DNA of 64,000 nucleotides from the NCBI GenBank assembly GCA_043778625.1, contig JAYWFU010000108.1:3209-67208 (forward strand), written 5' to 3'. Positions 1-9,168 of the stretch are shown one piece after another; position 1 is the stretch's first letter; each line of letters begins with the position of its first letter. The notes under the pieces were generated by a model that worked only from the letters and a program-made list of their open reading frames with translations, ran no database searches and was not told the origin of the DNA. Source of the stretch: JACMRI01 sp043778625. Lineage in GTDB: Bacteria; Bacteroidota; Bacteroidia; UBA4408. A program made the position numbers and the translations under genes.

Positions 1-107
1 TCAAATTCCGTTAAACTAAATATATAACTTCCATTTAATACTTGCCTATTAGTTGCTAGGCTATACGTAAGCATATAAAGTAGGAATATAGTAACTACTC
101 TACGCAT
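1..107 (-). CDS. Start of a secreted protein, cut by the window edge
   Basis: Only the first 35 codons are inside the window. They begin at the ATG at 107-105 and read MRRVVTIFLLYMLTYSLA, a positively charged start followed by a hydrophobic stretch, as in an export signal. The ATG shares its A with the last base of the acs stop codon (TAATG overlap), so the gene is translationally coupled to acs and is probably in the same transcript. The mature part lies outside, so no function can be given. It could be a chance open frame, but the coupling and signal-like sequence argue for a real gene. Confidence 0.55.
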   Translation of the reverse strand, partial: MRRVVTIFLLYMLTYSLATNRQVLNGSYIFSLTEF

Positions 108-2008
108 TACATACGTCTGTTTTTAATTTCCTCCACTACCGCAGGGTCAAGTAAGGTAGATGTATCGCCAAGATTAGTGGTATCTCCCTCAGCAATTTTG
201 CGCAGTATACGGCGCATAATTTTTCCGCTACGGGTTTTAGGTAAGCCACTCACTATTTGTATTTTATCGGGCTTTGCAATTGGGCCTATAATTTTATTTA
301 CTTTGGCAATAATTTCTTTGCGTAGCACATCATCATTATCAATTATGCCATTAGTTATTACGTAGGCGTATATTCCTTGCCCCTTAATGTCGTGCGGATA
401 GCCCACTACGGCGCTTTCTACCACGTGGGGGTGCATATTTATTGCACTCTCCACTTCAGCGGTGCCTATACGATGCCCGCTAATGTTCATTACATCGTCT
501 ACACGGCCTGTTATGCGGTAGTAGCCATCTTCGTCTCTACGGCAACCATCGCCTGTAAAATACAAATTAGGATAAGTGGTAAAATATGCCTCACGGCAAC
601 GGTTATGGTCGCCGTAGGTGGTACGTATCATACTCGGCCACGGAAATTTAATGCATAAGTTACCCTCTACATTATTACCCATTAACTCGGTACCTTTTTC
701 ATCCACTAACAATAGTTGCACGCCGGGTAATGGCAATGTAGCAAACCCAGGTTTGGTAGGCGTTATACCTGCTATTGGTGATATTAAAATACCGCCAGTT
801 TCGGTTTGAAACCAAGTATCAACAATTGGGCAATTGCCTTTGCCTATGTTAGTATTGTACCATTGCCATGCTTCCACATTAATTGGCTCGCCTACGCTTC
901 CCAATACCTTGAGCGACGCTAACGAGTAAGGAGTTACGGTATCAAGGCCGCAGGCTTCCAATGCTCGTATGGCAGTAGGAGCGGTGTAAAAATGGGTTAC
1001 CTTGTACTTATCAATTACTTGCCAAAACCGCCCAGCATCAGGGTAAGTGGGTACGCCCTCAAACAATACGCTAGTAGCACCTGCTAGCAACGGGCCGTAG
1101 GTAATGTAGGTGTGGCCTGTAATCCAGCCAACATCGGCTGTACACCAAAATATATTAGTAGGATCGTTGCTATTGTACTGGAACACATTTTCAAACGAAT
1201 ATTGTGCATACACCATGTAGCCCGCCGTGCTGTGTTGTACACCCTTAGGGGTGCCTGTACTGCCTGATGTGTAGAGGATAAACAAGGCGTCCTCGCTATC
1301 CATGGCCACAGCAGGGAATAGGGGAGAGGCATTGTGCATGGCATTAGTCCAGTATACATCGCGCCCTTGTTGCATACTATGTGCGGTATTGGTGCAGTTG
1401 CACACTAGTACGGTGTTTACGCTAGGGCAGTTTATTAATGCTTCGTCCACTATGTTTTTAAGTGCAATATCTTTTGCACCACGGTACGCACCGTCGGCAG
1501 TTATTACTAGCTTGCATTGGCTGTCGAGTATGCGGCTTTCTAATGCACTTGCACTAAAACCGCCAAACACCACGCTGTGTATAGCACCTATGCGTGCACA
1601 AGCTAGTAGACTTACAACTGTTTGAGGTATCATGGGTAAATAAATACATACCCTATCACCTTTGGTAATGCCGTAACTGGTAAGTACGTTGGCTAGCTTA
1701 CATACTTCAGCATGTAGTTCGTTGTAAGTAATACTCGTGCCTAGCTCAGTTGGATTATTAGGTTCAAAATAAAACGCAATTTTATCGCCTTTGGTAGCAA
1801 GATGTCTATCCAAACAATTTTCGGTAATATTAAGCTGTGCGCCTTTGTACCACTCTATTTTAGGCTCGGTAAAATTCCAGTTTACTACTTCGTCCCATTT
1901 ACGTTTCCAAGTAAATGATTGTGCTATATTGTCCCAAAATTGAGTAGGGTTTTCAGCACTTAGGGCGTATTGTTGTTGGTATTCTTCAAATGAATTTATG
2001 TGTATCAT
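107..2008 (-). CDS. acs: Acetyl-CoA synthetase
   Basis: Cytoplasmic enzyme that activates acetate with ATP and CoA to acetyl-CoA via acetyl-AMP. At 633 residues it is close to the usual ~650. Seen in the sequence: an N-terminal ACAS domain (about 5-65), the AMP-binding motif YTSGSTGTPKG at 246-256, the acyl-pocket segment DTWFQTETGG at 397-406 with the Trp that restricts substrates to acetate, the hinge GRVDD at 501-505, and the C-terminal SGKIMRR whose Lys596 is the adenylation lysine and the usual acetylation target. It follows a DUF2461 gene by 103 bp and overlaps the next downstream start by one base. Propionate could be a minor substrate, but Trp399 favours acetate. Confidence 0.96.
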   Translation of the reverse strand: MIHINSFEEYQQQYALSAENPTQFWDNIAQSFTWKRKWDEVVNWNFTEPKIEWYKGAQLNITENCLDRHLATKGDKIAFYFEPNNPTELGTSITYNELHAEVCKLANVLTSYGITKGDRVCIYLPMIPQTVVSLLACARIGAIHSVVFGGFSASALESRILDSQCKLVITADGAYRGAKDIALKNIVDEALINCPSVNTVLVCNCTNTAHSMQQGRDVYWTNAMHNASPLFPAVAMDSEDALFILYTSGSTGTPKGVQHSTAGYMVYAQYSFENVFQYNSNDPTNIFWCTADVGWITGHTYITYGPLLAGATSVLFEGVPTYPDAGRFWQVIDKYKVTHFYTAPTAIRALEACGLDTVTPYSLASLKVLGSVGEPINVEAWQWYNTNIGKGNCPIVDTWFQTETGGILISPIAGITPTKPGFATLPLPGVQLLLVDEKGTELMGNNVEGNLCIKFPWPSMIRTTYGDHNRCREAYFTTYPNLYFTGDGCRRDEDGYYRITGRVDDVMNISGHRIGTAEVESAINMHPHVVESAVVGYPHDIKGQGIYAYVITNGIIDNDDVLRKEIIAKVNKIIGPIAKPDKIQIVSGLPKTRSGKIMRRILRKIAEGDTTNLGDTSTLLDPAVVEEIKNRRM

Positions 2009-2111
2009 GGTAGTGTGTATTTTTTTGTTAATTTTAGTTGAATTGATTTATTTCAACGAATAAACAGTAAGCTATTAAATTTATTATTGATAGCGCATTA
2101 ACCATTTTAAA

Positions 2112-2795
2112 TTACTCATTTTCGTTGTAATTAATCGCTCGATTTAAGAAATCGACTAATGGTTTTGTTGCTTTAAAGCATGAATTTATTTTTACAATTA
2201 AATCATCACTCATCATTTCATTGTCAGTTAATTCCATCATGGTATAAAAACCTTTCATTTTTAAGAATTCACTGGCTATATTTTCGCTCTTAAATTCTTT
2301 GGGCACTTTGTTTAAAACACCCGAATTACTTATACCGTTAGGGAAACTTTGCTTAAATAAATTAGTATCAATTATTGCCTTCCATTCATTATAACAATAA
2401 TCAATTTCTTGCCTAATTTTTTTTAATTCTTCAGGTTGAGGATTATACACACCGCCACCAACAAAACAGTTGTTAGGCTCAATGTGTACATAGTAAAATG
2501 CCGAAGGACTATTTTTACCATTCTTGTTTAATACACTATAATAGTCGGTTTTGTAGGGTGTTTTATCTTTTGCAAAGCGCAAATCTCTATTTAATCGTGT
2601 GATACATTTTTTAGTGTCGAGGTAAGCGCTTGCAATTGTTTTGTCAATTGTGGAAATAGAGGTAATTAATTGCGCGGTTAAATTAAGAACATCATTTTTA
2701 GTGGCTTCATACCTTTTTTTGTTGGTGTCAAGCCATTCTTTTGAGTTATTTTGTTTAAGATCTTTCAAAAAATCAAATGAATTTTGGTGTATCAT
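2112..2795 (-). CDS. DUF2461 family protein
   Basis: A 227-residue cytoplasmic protein without signal or membrane segment. It resembles the DUF2461 (TIGR02453) family over its full length: an N-terminal helix with FDFLKDLKQNNSKEWL, the RLNRDLRFAKDKTPYKT block near residues 68-84, and the FYYVHIEPNN/GGGVYNP block near 100-118. The family is common in Bacteroidota and has no established reaction. It starts 10 bp after the small membrane-protein gene and precedes acs in the same direction, so it is probably one transcription unit with them. Function remains unknown. Confidence 0.85.
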   Translation of the reverse strand: MIHQNSFDFLKDLKQNNSKEWLDTNKKRYEATKNDVLNLTAQLITSISTIDKTIASAYLDTKKCITRLNRDLRFAKDKTPYKTDYYSVLNKNGKNSPSAFYYVHIEPNNCFVGGGVYNPQPEELKKIRQEIDYCYNEWKAIIDTNLFKQSFPNGISNSGVLNKVPKEFKSENIASEFLKMKGFYTMMELTDNEMMSDDLIVKINSCFKATKPLVDFLNRAINYNENE

Positions 2796-2805
2796 AGTGT
2801 GAAAT

Positions 2806-3264
2806 TTATTCTACGGTGATTAATTTTAGAGTGGTATTACTTGCCAAATCATGCATAATATTTGACATGTCATTTTCGTTTAATTCGGAAGATGATATCT
2901 CGTCTAATTTTACATTATTTAAGGAGCAAATTACGATTGATTTTTTTGTAGTGAAATGTACAATACTCCCAATGTTTTCAAATAAATGGTTGTTGTACCA
3001 TAGCATATTAAAATAGGAGATAACACCTTTGTTTACATCAATTTTTACGATGGGTAAGAATAACAACCAACAAAAACGATAAATATATATTAGTCCAAAA
3101 AATGCTGGAACAAGTAAGATATGGGGCACAATAATATAATCTGTAAAAAAACTTAGTGCATAATTAATTAACCATAAAAGCATTAATCCTACTATAGCTA
3201 ATCCAGTAATTTTTATTAAAAGAAGTAGAGCTTCCCTTTTGTCAACAAAATATTTACTATTCAT
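2806..3264 (-). CDS. Small two-helix membrane protein
   Basis: A 152-residue protein I do not recognise. Two hydrophobic segments, about residues 14-36 and 45-72, should span the inner membrane; the remaining ~80 residues form a soluble domain rich in beta-type residues (KIDVNKGVISYFNMLWYNNH, then an IVHFTTKKS strand), reminiscent of membrane-anchored PH-like domains, which is only a resemblance. It lies 12 bp after the acetyltransferase gene and 10 bp before the DUF2461 gene, so it is translated within that operon. No catalytic motif is visible. Confidence 0.7.
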   Translation of the reverse strand: MNSKYFVDKREALLLLIKITGLAIVGLMLLWLINYALSFFTDYIIVPHILLVPAFFGLIYIYRFCWLLFLPIVKIDVNKGVISYFNMLWYNNHLFENIGSIVHFTTKKSIVICSLNNVKLDEISSSELNENDMSNIMHDLASNTTLKLITVE

Positions 3265-3276
3265 TTTACAACAGTT

Positions 3277-3798
3277 TTAATTTTTAGTTACTCTATAAAT
3301 ATGCGCGTCAATCCCCATATAATTGGTAATTCCGTTGCGTTGCATACCATTACGCTCTGCCACTTTTTGCGAGGCAATATTATCTACGTGTATTATTGAT
3401 ATTAAGGTATTGGTATAGTTATTATCAAACGCCAATACTTTAAACGCCTGCGCAGCTTCGGTAGCGTAGCCATGCCCTGTGTGTTTAGGCATTAGGCTGT
3501 AGCCAATTTCTATTTCGGGTATGCCGTTTATTTCTTTGGTTAATAAACTATATTGGCCTATAAATTCGTTGGTATTTTTGTTAACTAATGCCATTAACCC
3601 TAGTTGCTCGTTGGCATAGCGTTCCAATTGTTTTTGTATCCAAATTTCGGCACTGTTGGGAGCTTCGGTTACAAAGGCGGGGAATAGTTTTATGGATGCG
3701 TAATCATCAAAAAACAATTGCCATTGTACTACATCGCGCATTGTAAGTGGGCGTATTAACAGGCGAGCAGTTGTTTTGGTTTGATAGTAATTTTCCAT
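3277..3798 (-). CDS. GNAT N-acetyltransferase, RimJ/RimL-like
   Basis: Acetyl-CoA-dependent transferase of the GNAT fold (173 residues). The start ATG at 3798 gives MENYYQTKTTARLLIRPLT, the typical RimL-like opening strand; an in-frame TTG two codons upstream is less likely. Seen: the LGLMALVNKNTNEFIGQYSL strand pair, EIEIGYSLMPKHTGHGYATEA with the pantetheine-binding loop, and the late VDNIASQKVAERNGM motif typical of the RimJ/RimL/YjbW group. Substrate may be a ribosomal-protein N-terminus, an amino acid or an amine; it cannot be told from sequence. First gene of a minus-strand series with the small membrane protein and DUF2461 genes, divergent from the RluA gene. Confidence 0.85.
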   Translation of the reverse strand: MENYYQTKTTARLLIRPLTMRDVVQWQLFFDDYASIKLFPAFVTEAPNSAEIWIQKQLERYANEQLGLMALVNKNTNEFIGQYSLLTKEINGIPEIEIGYSLMPKHTGHGYATEAAQAFKVLAFDNNYTNTLISIIHVDNIASQKVAERNGMQRNGITNYMGIDAHIYRVTKN

Positions 3799-3915
3799 GT
3801 GCAATTTTGCAAAATGCTATACTACGCAAAAATGATTGACTAACAAAATGATACGCTAAAAATTAAACTACCGCACATTCAGTTTCGCAATCACACAAGC
3901 GTTATCAATTGTCAA

Positions 3916-3946
3916 TTGTTCATTCTCAATTAATTAACTACCTTCG
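3916..3946 (+). promoter_or_regulatory. Candidate promoter of the RluA-like gene
   Basis: TTG at 3916-3918 and TACCTTCG at 3939-3946 are separated by 20 bp, close to the Bacteroidota pattern TTG/TTTG - about 19-21 - TAnnTTTG (one mismatch, C for T). The predicted start of transcription near 3952 lies upstream of the ATG at 3964 and downstream of an in-frame GTG at 3946, which supports the ATG as start of the coding region. Confidence 0.4.
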
Positions 3947-3963
3947 TGCAAATCATAAAAAAC

Positions 3964-4647
3964 ATGTTAAATATACTTTTTGAAGATAATCATTTGCTCA
4001 TTGTAAACAAGCCCTCGGGGATGTTGGTGCAAATAGATAAAACCAGTAATACATCGCTCGAAATTGAAGCCCAACAGTACATTAAAAACAAATATGCCAA
4101 ACCCGGCGATGCCTTTGTGGGCATACCTCATAGGTTAGACCGTCCCACCACAGGCATAGTAATAGTGGCTCGCACCAGCAAAGCATTAGTGCGCTTAAAC
4201 GAGGGATTTAAAGACCACACCATAAAAAAAACCTACTGGGCTATTGTAAAACAAAAACCCGCTAAAACCAAAGATACACTTACGCATTATTTGCTTAAAA
4301 ACGAAAGTAAAAACATAAGCAAAGCCCATATTAAGGAAGTTAAGGGCGGTTTGTTGGCCAAGTTATCTTACGAAGTAAAGGCCTCGAGCGATAAGTATCA
4401 TTTGTTGGAAATAGACCTACATACGGGCCGCCACCACCAAATACGCGCGCAGTTGCAAGCCATAGGGTGCAGTATTAAGGGCGATTTAAAATATGGTTCG
4501 GAGCGTAGTAATCCTGATGGGTCAATATGCTTACATGCACGCAAAGTAGCGTTTGAACACCCTGTTAAAAAGGAATTGCTTACCATAACAGCACCTGCGC
4601 CTAACGATCCGTTATGGAATTATTTTGAAGAAGAATTAAAAAAATAA
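3964..4647 (+). CDS. RluA-family RNA pseudouridine synthase
   Basis: Isomerises uridine to pseudouridine in rRNA or tRNA. At 227 residues from the ATG at 3964 it is a short form made of the catalytic domain only, without an S4 domain. Motif I is HRLDRPTTG with the catalytic Asp59; KTYWAIV and the LHTGRHHQIRAQL segment (motif III) follow in normal order, and the C-terminus LHARKVAFEHPV is typical. The opening ILFEDNHLLIVNKPSG is the canonical RluA strand, so the GTG at 3946 is not needed. First gene of the plus-strand series; the target base is unknown (the short RluA/TruC-like type). Confidence 0.93.
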   Translation: MLNILFEDNHLLIVNKPSGMLVQIDKTSNTSLEIEAQQYIKNKYAKPGDAFVGIPHRLDRPTTGIVIVARTSKALVRLNEGFKDHTIKKTYWAIVKQKPAKTKDTLTHYLLKNESKNISKAHIKEVKGGLLAKLSYEVKASSDKYHLLEIDLHTGRHHQIRAQLQAIGCSIKGDLKYGSERSNPDGSICLHARKVAFEHPVKKELLTITAPAPNDPLWNYFEEELKK

Positions 4648-4675
4648 ATAGTGCGTTACACACCAAGTGCGTTAC

Positions 4676-5644
4676 ATGAAATTAATTAGTTCCTGTTTTT
4701 TTATTGCAATAGTATTTTCGGCAACTGCCCAAAATTTAAAAGGTATTCGTATTGCTATTGATCCTGGTCATAGCGCAGGTACTATGGCTGAAGCCATTGT
4801 TGAAAAAAAATACGTGGTGTTTAAATTAGACAGTACCAACATAGCTAAGGGCTTGACGGATAGTGTGGAAATTATTGAACCCAATAGCACACTAGCCACT
4901 GCGTTATTATTAAAGCAAAAGCTAGAAACCAAAGGGGCGGAGGTACTACTATCGCGTACCAAGCAAGGGTATAGCTCGTTCGACAAAACATTTGCACAGT
5001 GGTATGTCGAAAAATATTTAACTCAACAACCTACTACGAATAAAACTAAAAAGAAAGCTAAAATACCAACTGAGCGCAAAGCATTTGTAAGTGAGTTTAA
5101 TGTACGTGATATTGAACAACGTGCCAAAATAATTAACAATTACAAACCCGATATTACACTAATAATACACTACAACGCCGACGAAAAAAACGAGCCATGG
5201 ACCAGCCCTACCAACAAAAATTTTAATATGATATTTGTACCCACGCTTGCCCAAAGCGTGGATAGCATAGCCCAACAGTTTATGCCTTATGCAAGTATTG
5301 CAAGCAAAAATTTACTACTGGCACAAACCACCATAACAGCATTTGAACAACTATTAAAAGTACCCATCGCGGGGCTCGATGATGCTACTTACCTACGGGA
5401 GAAGTGCGAGCCCACTGCCGTTAAAGGAGTGTACGTGCGCCAATTAGCATTAAACAAAATGATAAAAGGCATAGTAATATATGGCGAAACGCTGTACCAA
5501 GACAATGCGCAGGAAAGTAAATTACTACACAACAAAACACTAACCATAAACGGTGTTGCCTACTCCGAAAGGGTTGCGCAAGTAGCCGAAGCCTACTACC
5601 AAGGAATTATAAATTATTACAAAACACTACAACATGTTAACTAA
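4676..5644 (+). CDS. N-acetylmuramoyl-L-alanine amidase (Amidase_3)
   Basis: A 322-residue exported zinc amidase that cuts the bond between MurNAc and the peptide stem of peptidoglycan. The ATG at 4676 gives MKLISSCFFIAIVFSATAQ, a signal peptide; a GTG three codons upstream is less likely. Seen: IAIDPGHSAG with the first zinc His, LIIHYNADE with the later zinc His, and the final VIYGETLY with the catalytic-type Glu. The family core is interrupted by a basic insertion (about residues 112-132) and by a region of ~60 residues between the second His and the terminal Glu. The gene overlaps the next one by 11 bp. Likely acts in the periplasm during cell division or wall turnover. Confidence 0.85.
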   Translation: MKLISSCFFIAIVFSATAQNLKGIRIAIDPGHSAGTMAEAIVEKKYVVFKLDSTNIAKGLTDSVEIIEPNSTLATALLLKQKLETKGAEVLLSRTKQGYSSFDKTFAQWYVEKYLTQQPTTNKTKKKAKIPTERKAFVSEFNVRDIEQRAKIINNYKPDITLIIHYNADEKNEPWTSPTNKNFNMIFVPTLAQSVDSIAQQFMPYASIASKNLLLAQTTITAFEQLLKVPIAGLDDATYLREKCEPTAVKGVYVRQLALNKMIKGIVIYGETLYQDNAQESKLLHNKTLTINGVAYSERVAQVAEAYYQGIINYYKTLQHVN

Positions 5645-6389
5645 AGCACATATTAAATTAGTAAAAGACTTACAGCAAAAAAAATACCGCGAGGAGCAAC
5701 AACAATTTACGGCGGAGGGCGTAAAAATTATTAAAGATTTTTTGGCAAGCGATTTAGTATGTACTCACTTATTTGCCAATGAAGATTGGTTTAGAGTAAA
5801 TAAAACATCAGTGCCAATGTCGGTTACATTAGTGCAAGTAACCGACGACGACCTAAAACGTATGACCAAACTCACCACGCCCAACAAGGTTATTGGCGTG
5901 TTTCAAATACCCACACAACCTGCCAAACTGGCCAAGCAAAACATTACACTAGTGCTTGATGGTATTAACGACCCTGGTAACTTAGGCACCATAATTCGTA
6001 TTGCCGATTGGTACGGAATTACCAACATTGTATGCAGCCCCGAAACTGTGGATTGCTACAATTACAAGGTAGTACAAGCTACTATGGGGTCATTAGCACG
6101 CATTAACATTACTTATACTAATGTGGTGGAATATTTGCAAAAATCTACGGTTAAAAATATTTATGGTACTACATTAAGTGGAGAGAATATATACAAACAA
6201 AAATTACAACTACCCGCAGTATTAGTAATGGGGAGCGAATCGCACGGCATAAGCGATGAAGTAATAGCTTGCCTTACACAACAACTACAAATAGCAAGTG
6301 GCAACACTAACGAGTTGCACGCCGAATCGTTAAACGTAGGAGTAGCTACAGCCATAGCTTGCAGCGAATTATTGCGTGGTATACTTTAA
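5634..6389 (+). CDS. TrmH/SpoU-family RNA 2'-O-methyltransferase
   Basis: Uses S-adenosylmethionine to methylate a ribose 2'-OH in tRNA or rRNA. All three SPOUT motifs are present in order in the 251 residues: LDGINDPGNLGTIIRIADW (motif 1), VLVMGSESHGISDEV (motif 2) and ESLNVGVATAIACSELLR (motif 3, the knotted cofactor site). The N-terminal ~95 residues form the usual substrate-binding L30e-like domain. The start overlaps the amidase stop by 11 bp, indicating coupled translation. Target (23S rRNA or tRNA) not decidable here. Confidence 0.93.
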   Translation: MLTKAHIKLVKDLQQKKYREEQQQFTAEGVKIIKDFLASDLVCTHLFANEDWFRVNKTSVPMSVTLVQVTDDDLKRMTKLTTPNKVIGVFQIPTQPAKLAKQNITLVLDGINDPGNLGTIIRIADWYGITNIVCSPETVDCYNYKVVQATMGSLARINITYTNVVEYLQKSTVKNIYGTTLSGENIYKQKLQLPAVLVMGSESHGISDEVIACLTQQLQIASGNTNELHAESLNVGVATAIACSELLRGIL

Positions 6390-6431
6390 ATAGTTTTATA
6401 ATTATTAATGGTGTAACCTTAATTTTAATTT

Positions 6432-7304
6432 ATGAAAACTATTTTATTCATCACAGTTTTTTTTCCTGCACTTGTTTTAGGGCAAGAGTTTAGGCAGGTA
6501 ATAACCAAGACGGATACTTTTTATGTGTTAAATTCATTAGATAGTACAAACCGCCCTAAAACACTACCTAACGGACGATACAAAGTATTTTATGATAACA
6601 ACACCACAAAATTAAAGTACATTTTTAATGTGCGCAATAATAATGTAGATGGATTTTTTAAACGTATAAATGTAGATGGTTCGTTTAATAAAATAGGTAC
6701 TTATAAAGACGATAGTTTATGGACTTTTTTGAATGAAAAAATTATACAAGACAAAGCTAATAGCTTTGAAGTGGGGTTATGGCAAACTAGTTTTGATGAT
6801 GGTGTTATGATTGAATGCTTTCATCCAATGCCTTATAAAGGTAATGACACTATTTATGTAGACAGGTGGTTTTATAATAATAATGAATTATTATCAGAAA
6901 ATACTTATTACAAAGTAAGAGGTTGGGTAAAGCAAATTTTGTATGAAGAAAATGGAGAAAAAAGACAGATCAAAGTAGATGGAGAAAAAAATAATTCGGA
7001 ATTAATTATCAAAAAAGACGGGACAATTTTAAAACAAACGCTGGAACAACAATTTAATTTTGTATTAAATTTAGACGAAACAGACAGTCGTTTATATCAA
7101 TTTAGAGATAAATGTCCCGATTGTATAGAGCAAATCACTTATGATAAAATGGGACGTTTAATATCAGGTGTTTCTATAGATTCTTTAGGTAGAGTAAGAG
7201 GTTTTGAGAGTGAAAAAATTTCTATTTTTTATGATGTAAAAGGAATTCCCACACGCATTTTTTATAAAAAAGGTAAACGAGAAAAGAAAAAACGTTTAAG
7301 ATAG
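6432..7304 (+). CDS. Secreted protein with MORN-like repeats
   Basis: A 290-residue protein starting with a signal peptide (MKTILFITVFFPALVLGQ). After it come short units such as LPNGRYKVFYDNNTTKLKYI, NVDGFFKRINVDGSFNKIG and YDKMGRLISGVSIDSLGRVR, spaced like the toxin-antitoxin YwqK/MORN-type hairpins frequent in Bacteroidota. It ends with a strongly basic tail (KKGKREKKKRLR). No enzyme motif is visible. Arg codons AGA/AGG are more common than in the neighbouring genes, which may mark different ancestry. Lies 42 bp after the methyltransferase gene and 43 bp before the AAC(3)-like gene. Confidence 0.7.
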   Translation: MKTILFITVFFPALVLGQEFRQVITKTDTFYVLNSLDSTNRPKTLPNGRYKVFYDNNTTKLKYIFNVRNNNVDGFFKRINVDGSFNKIGTYKDDSLWTFLNEKIIQDKANSFEVGLWQTSFDDGVMIECFHPMPYKGNDTIYVDRWFYNNNELLSENTYYKVRGWVKQILYEENGEKRQIKVDGEKNNSELIIKKDGTILKQTLEQQFNFVLNLDETDSRLYQFRDKCPDCIEQITYDKMGRLISGVSIDSLGRVRGFESEKISIFYDVKGIPTRIFYKKGKREKKKRLR

Positions 7305-7347
7305 TTTTATTAATTCAATCTCTTAACAACCTAATAACCAACACCCA

Positions 7348-8238
7348 ATGCTGTCGTTTATTAAAAAAATACTTCCTGCTAATTTGTTTGCACTGCTACG
7401 CAAGTTGTGGCGCTTGCAACACAAAGTAGTAGTGTATGCGCAACAATTTAAAGGTAATGGTATTACTCAGCAACAACTCACGCAACAGCTCATTAATGCA
7501 GGTATAACGCAAGGCACTAGCGTGTTGGTACATAGTAGTTTGCGCAAGTTAGGCTACGTAGCCAATGGTGCGCACACCGTAATACAAGCTTTGCAGCAAG
7601 CCATAGGGGAGGAGGGTACGCTGCTCATGCCTGCATTTCCAGCAACGGGATACAACAAAGATTATTTACTTACTTCGCCCATTTTTAGTTACCACAATAC
7701 ACCATCAAGTATGGGTACTATTACGGAGGTGTTTCGCACACAGTATGCTACACATCGTAGCCTACACGCTACGGATAGCGTGTGTGCTATGGGAGCTAAG
7801 GCATATTATTTTACCAATACACACTTGGGTCAATTAACGCCCTACAATGCGCAGTCGCCGTTTTATAAATTGTGCGCTGCAGGAGGCAAAATTTTATTAC
7901 TAGGGGTTGATTTGAATAGCCTTACCAACTTTCACACCTTGGAAGATGCCGTACCTAATTTTAAATACCCTGTTTACGATGCTCAGGAGTTTACTACCAC
8001 AATTATTGACGCTAACAATGCGGTGCATTACAGCACTACAAAGGTGCATAATCCAGTGTATTCGGCGCAAAGAAAATGTTTGGCATTTGAATCAAAATTT
8101 TTAGCTGATGGTATTATGCAAAAAATTAATTTAGGCAATTCAATTAGTTATGTTATTGATGCACAACAGCTACATGCCTGGATGCTTACTAACTACACAC
8201 AACACGGAATAACACTTTACACGCCACAAGGGCTTTAA
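7348..8238 (+). CDS. AAC(3)-family N-acetyltransferase
   Basis: A 296-residue member of the aminoglycoside 3-N-acetyltransferase fold, which moves acetyl from acetyl-CoA to an amino group. Seen in family order: VLVHSSLRKLGYV, EEGTLLMPAFPATGY, RSLHATDSVCAMGAKA, SPFYKLCAAGGKILLLGVD and NFHTLEDAVPNFKYPV (the His/Glu end of the acyl-transfer site). The first ~45 residues (MLSFIKKILPANLFALLRKL) are an amphipathic extension. It sits 5 bp before a FemAB-like gene and two genes before a glycosyltransferase, a setting typical of enzymes that acetylate an amino sugar of a surface glycan rather than of drug resistance; that role is inference. Confidence 0.85.
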   Translation: MLSFIKKILPANLFALLRKLWRLQHKVVVYAQQFKGNGITQQQLTQQLINAGITQGTSVLVHSSLRKLGYVANGAHTVIQALQQAIGEEGTLLMPAFPATGYNKDYLLTSPIFSYHNTPSSMGTITEVFRTQYATHRSLHATDSVCAMGAKAYYFTNTHLGQLTPYNAQSPFYKLCAAGGKILLLGVDLNSLTNFHTLEDAVPNFKYPVYDAQEFTTTIIDANNAVHYSTTKVHNPVYSAQRKCLAFESKFLADGIMQKINLGNSISYVIDAQQLHAWMLTNYTQHGITLYTPQGL

Positions 8239-8243
8239 ACACA

Positions 8244-9164
8244 ATGAATATAACAGTACTTCATAATTCAAAAATTGATACCCTAAAGTGGAATGCCCTG
8301 CTAGACGCCGAAACCACCGATGCCGTGTTTGGCTACACGTGGTACTTAAATGCTGTTGATGTTAATTGGCATGCCCTAATTGTGAATGATTACGAGGCGG
8401 CGTGTGTAGTGTGTGTTAGCAAAATAGTTTCGGTACAATCGTTAGAAAACCCAGTATTTACACCACAATTAGGCGTGTATGGCAATAAAAATTATTCGGG
8501 GGCAATAACCAGTTTTTTAAACAAAAATTACAAGTTAATTCGTTATACATCAGCTCAAAAATTAGTGTTTAATAACCGACAGCAAGTAACCACACGAGTT
8601 AAACAAGTATTACCAATGCGTGGCAACTACGACGTGCTACACGATGGATACAGCACTAACCACAAACGAAATATTAAAAAAGCAACTGCCACCATTACCC
8701 TTGAAGATAGTGACGATGTACCTGCCTTTGTAACCACCATCAAACATAATTTAAAGCAAGAAGTGTTTAACGACCATAACCTCAAAGCCATGGAAAGGCT
8801 TATTAACACTGCCCTTGCACGCAACGAGGGGTTTATAGTTAATGCCTACACTACTGATTATCAGCTGGCGGCCACCGCTTGTTTTATAACACAAGGCAAC
8901 GAATTATTATACCTTAAAGGCGTGGCAATGCCCATTGGGCGTAGCTTAGGCGCCATGCACTTATTGTTTGATAGTGTAATAAATACCTATGCTAACACAC
9001 ATCAACTATTAGATTTTGGCGGAAGTAATAGCACCACATTAGCGCAATTTAACAAGGGGTTTGGCGCACACGATATAACGTATTACATGTATAGCAAAAA
9101 CTTCAATCGTCCGTTTGTTAAGTTTTTGGCTACGTCTAAACGTATTTTCAAACGCTTACGCTAA
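8244..9164 (+). CDS. FemAB-like (GNAT-fold) acyltransferase
   Basis: A 306-residue cytoplasmic protein with the double-GNAT layout of FemAB/BioF2-like proteins: an N-terminal half with FGYTWYLNAVDVNWHALIV, then YSTNHKRNIKKATA at about 136-149 and a C-terminal half with ARNEGFIVNAYTTDY, LKGVAMPIGRSLGAMHLLFD and LLDFGGSNSTTLAQFNKGFG, the last being the classic FemAB-type glycine/Phe block. Members transfer aminoacyl or acyl groups in peptidoglycan or exopolysaccharide assembly. It is flanked at 5 bp and 4 bp by the AAC(3)-like and glycosyltransferase genes, so the three probably act on one surface structure. Substrate unknown. Confidence 0.75.
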   Translation: MNITVLHNSKIDTLKWNALLDAETTDAVFGYTWYLNAVDVNWHALIVNDYEAACVVCVSKIVSVQSLENPVFTPQLGVYGNKNYSGAITSFLNKNYKLIRYTSAQKLVFNNRQQVTTRVKQVLPMRGNYDVLHDGYSTNHKRNIKKATATITLEDSDDVPAFVTTIKHNLKQEVFNDHNLKAMERLINTALARNEGFIVNAYTTDYQLAATACFITQGNELLYLKGVAMPIGRSLGAMHLLFDSVINTYANTHQLLDFGGSNSTTLAQFNKGFGAHDITYYMYSKNFNRPFVKFLATSKRIFKRLR

Positions 9165-9168
9165 CGTT

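Noticed and set aside
7348..8238. Aminoglycoside resistance gene
   Set aside because: The fold matches AAC(3), but operon context with FemAB-like and glycosyltransferase genes points to glycan modification; resistance cannot be claimed from sequence.
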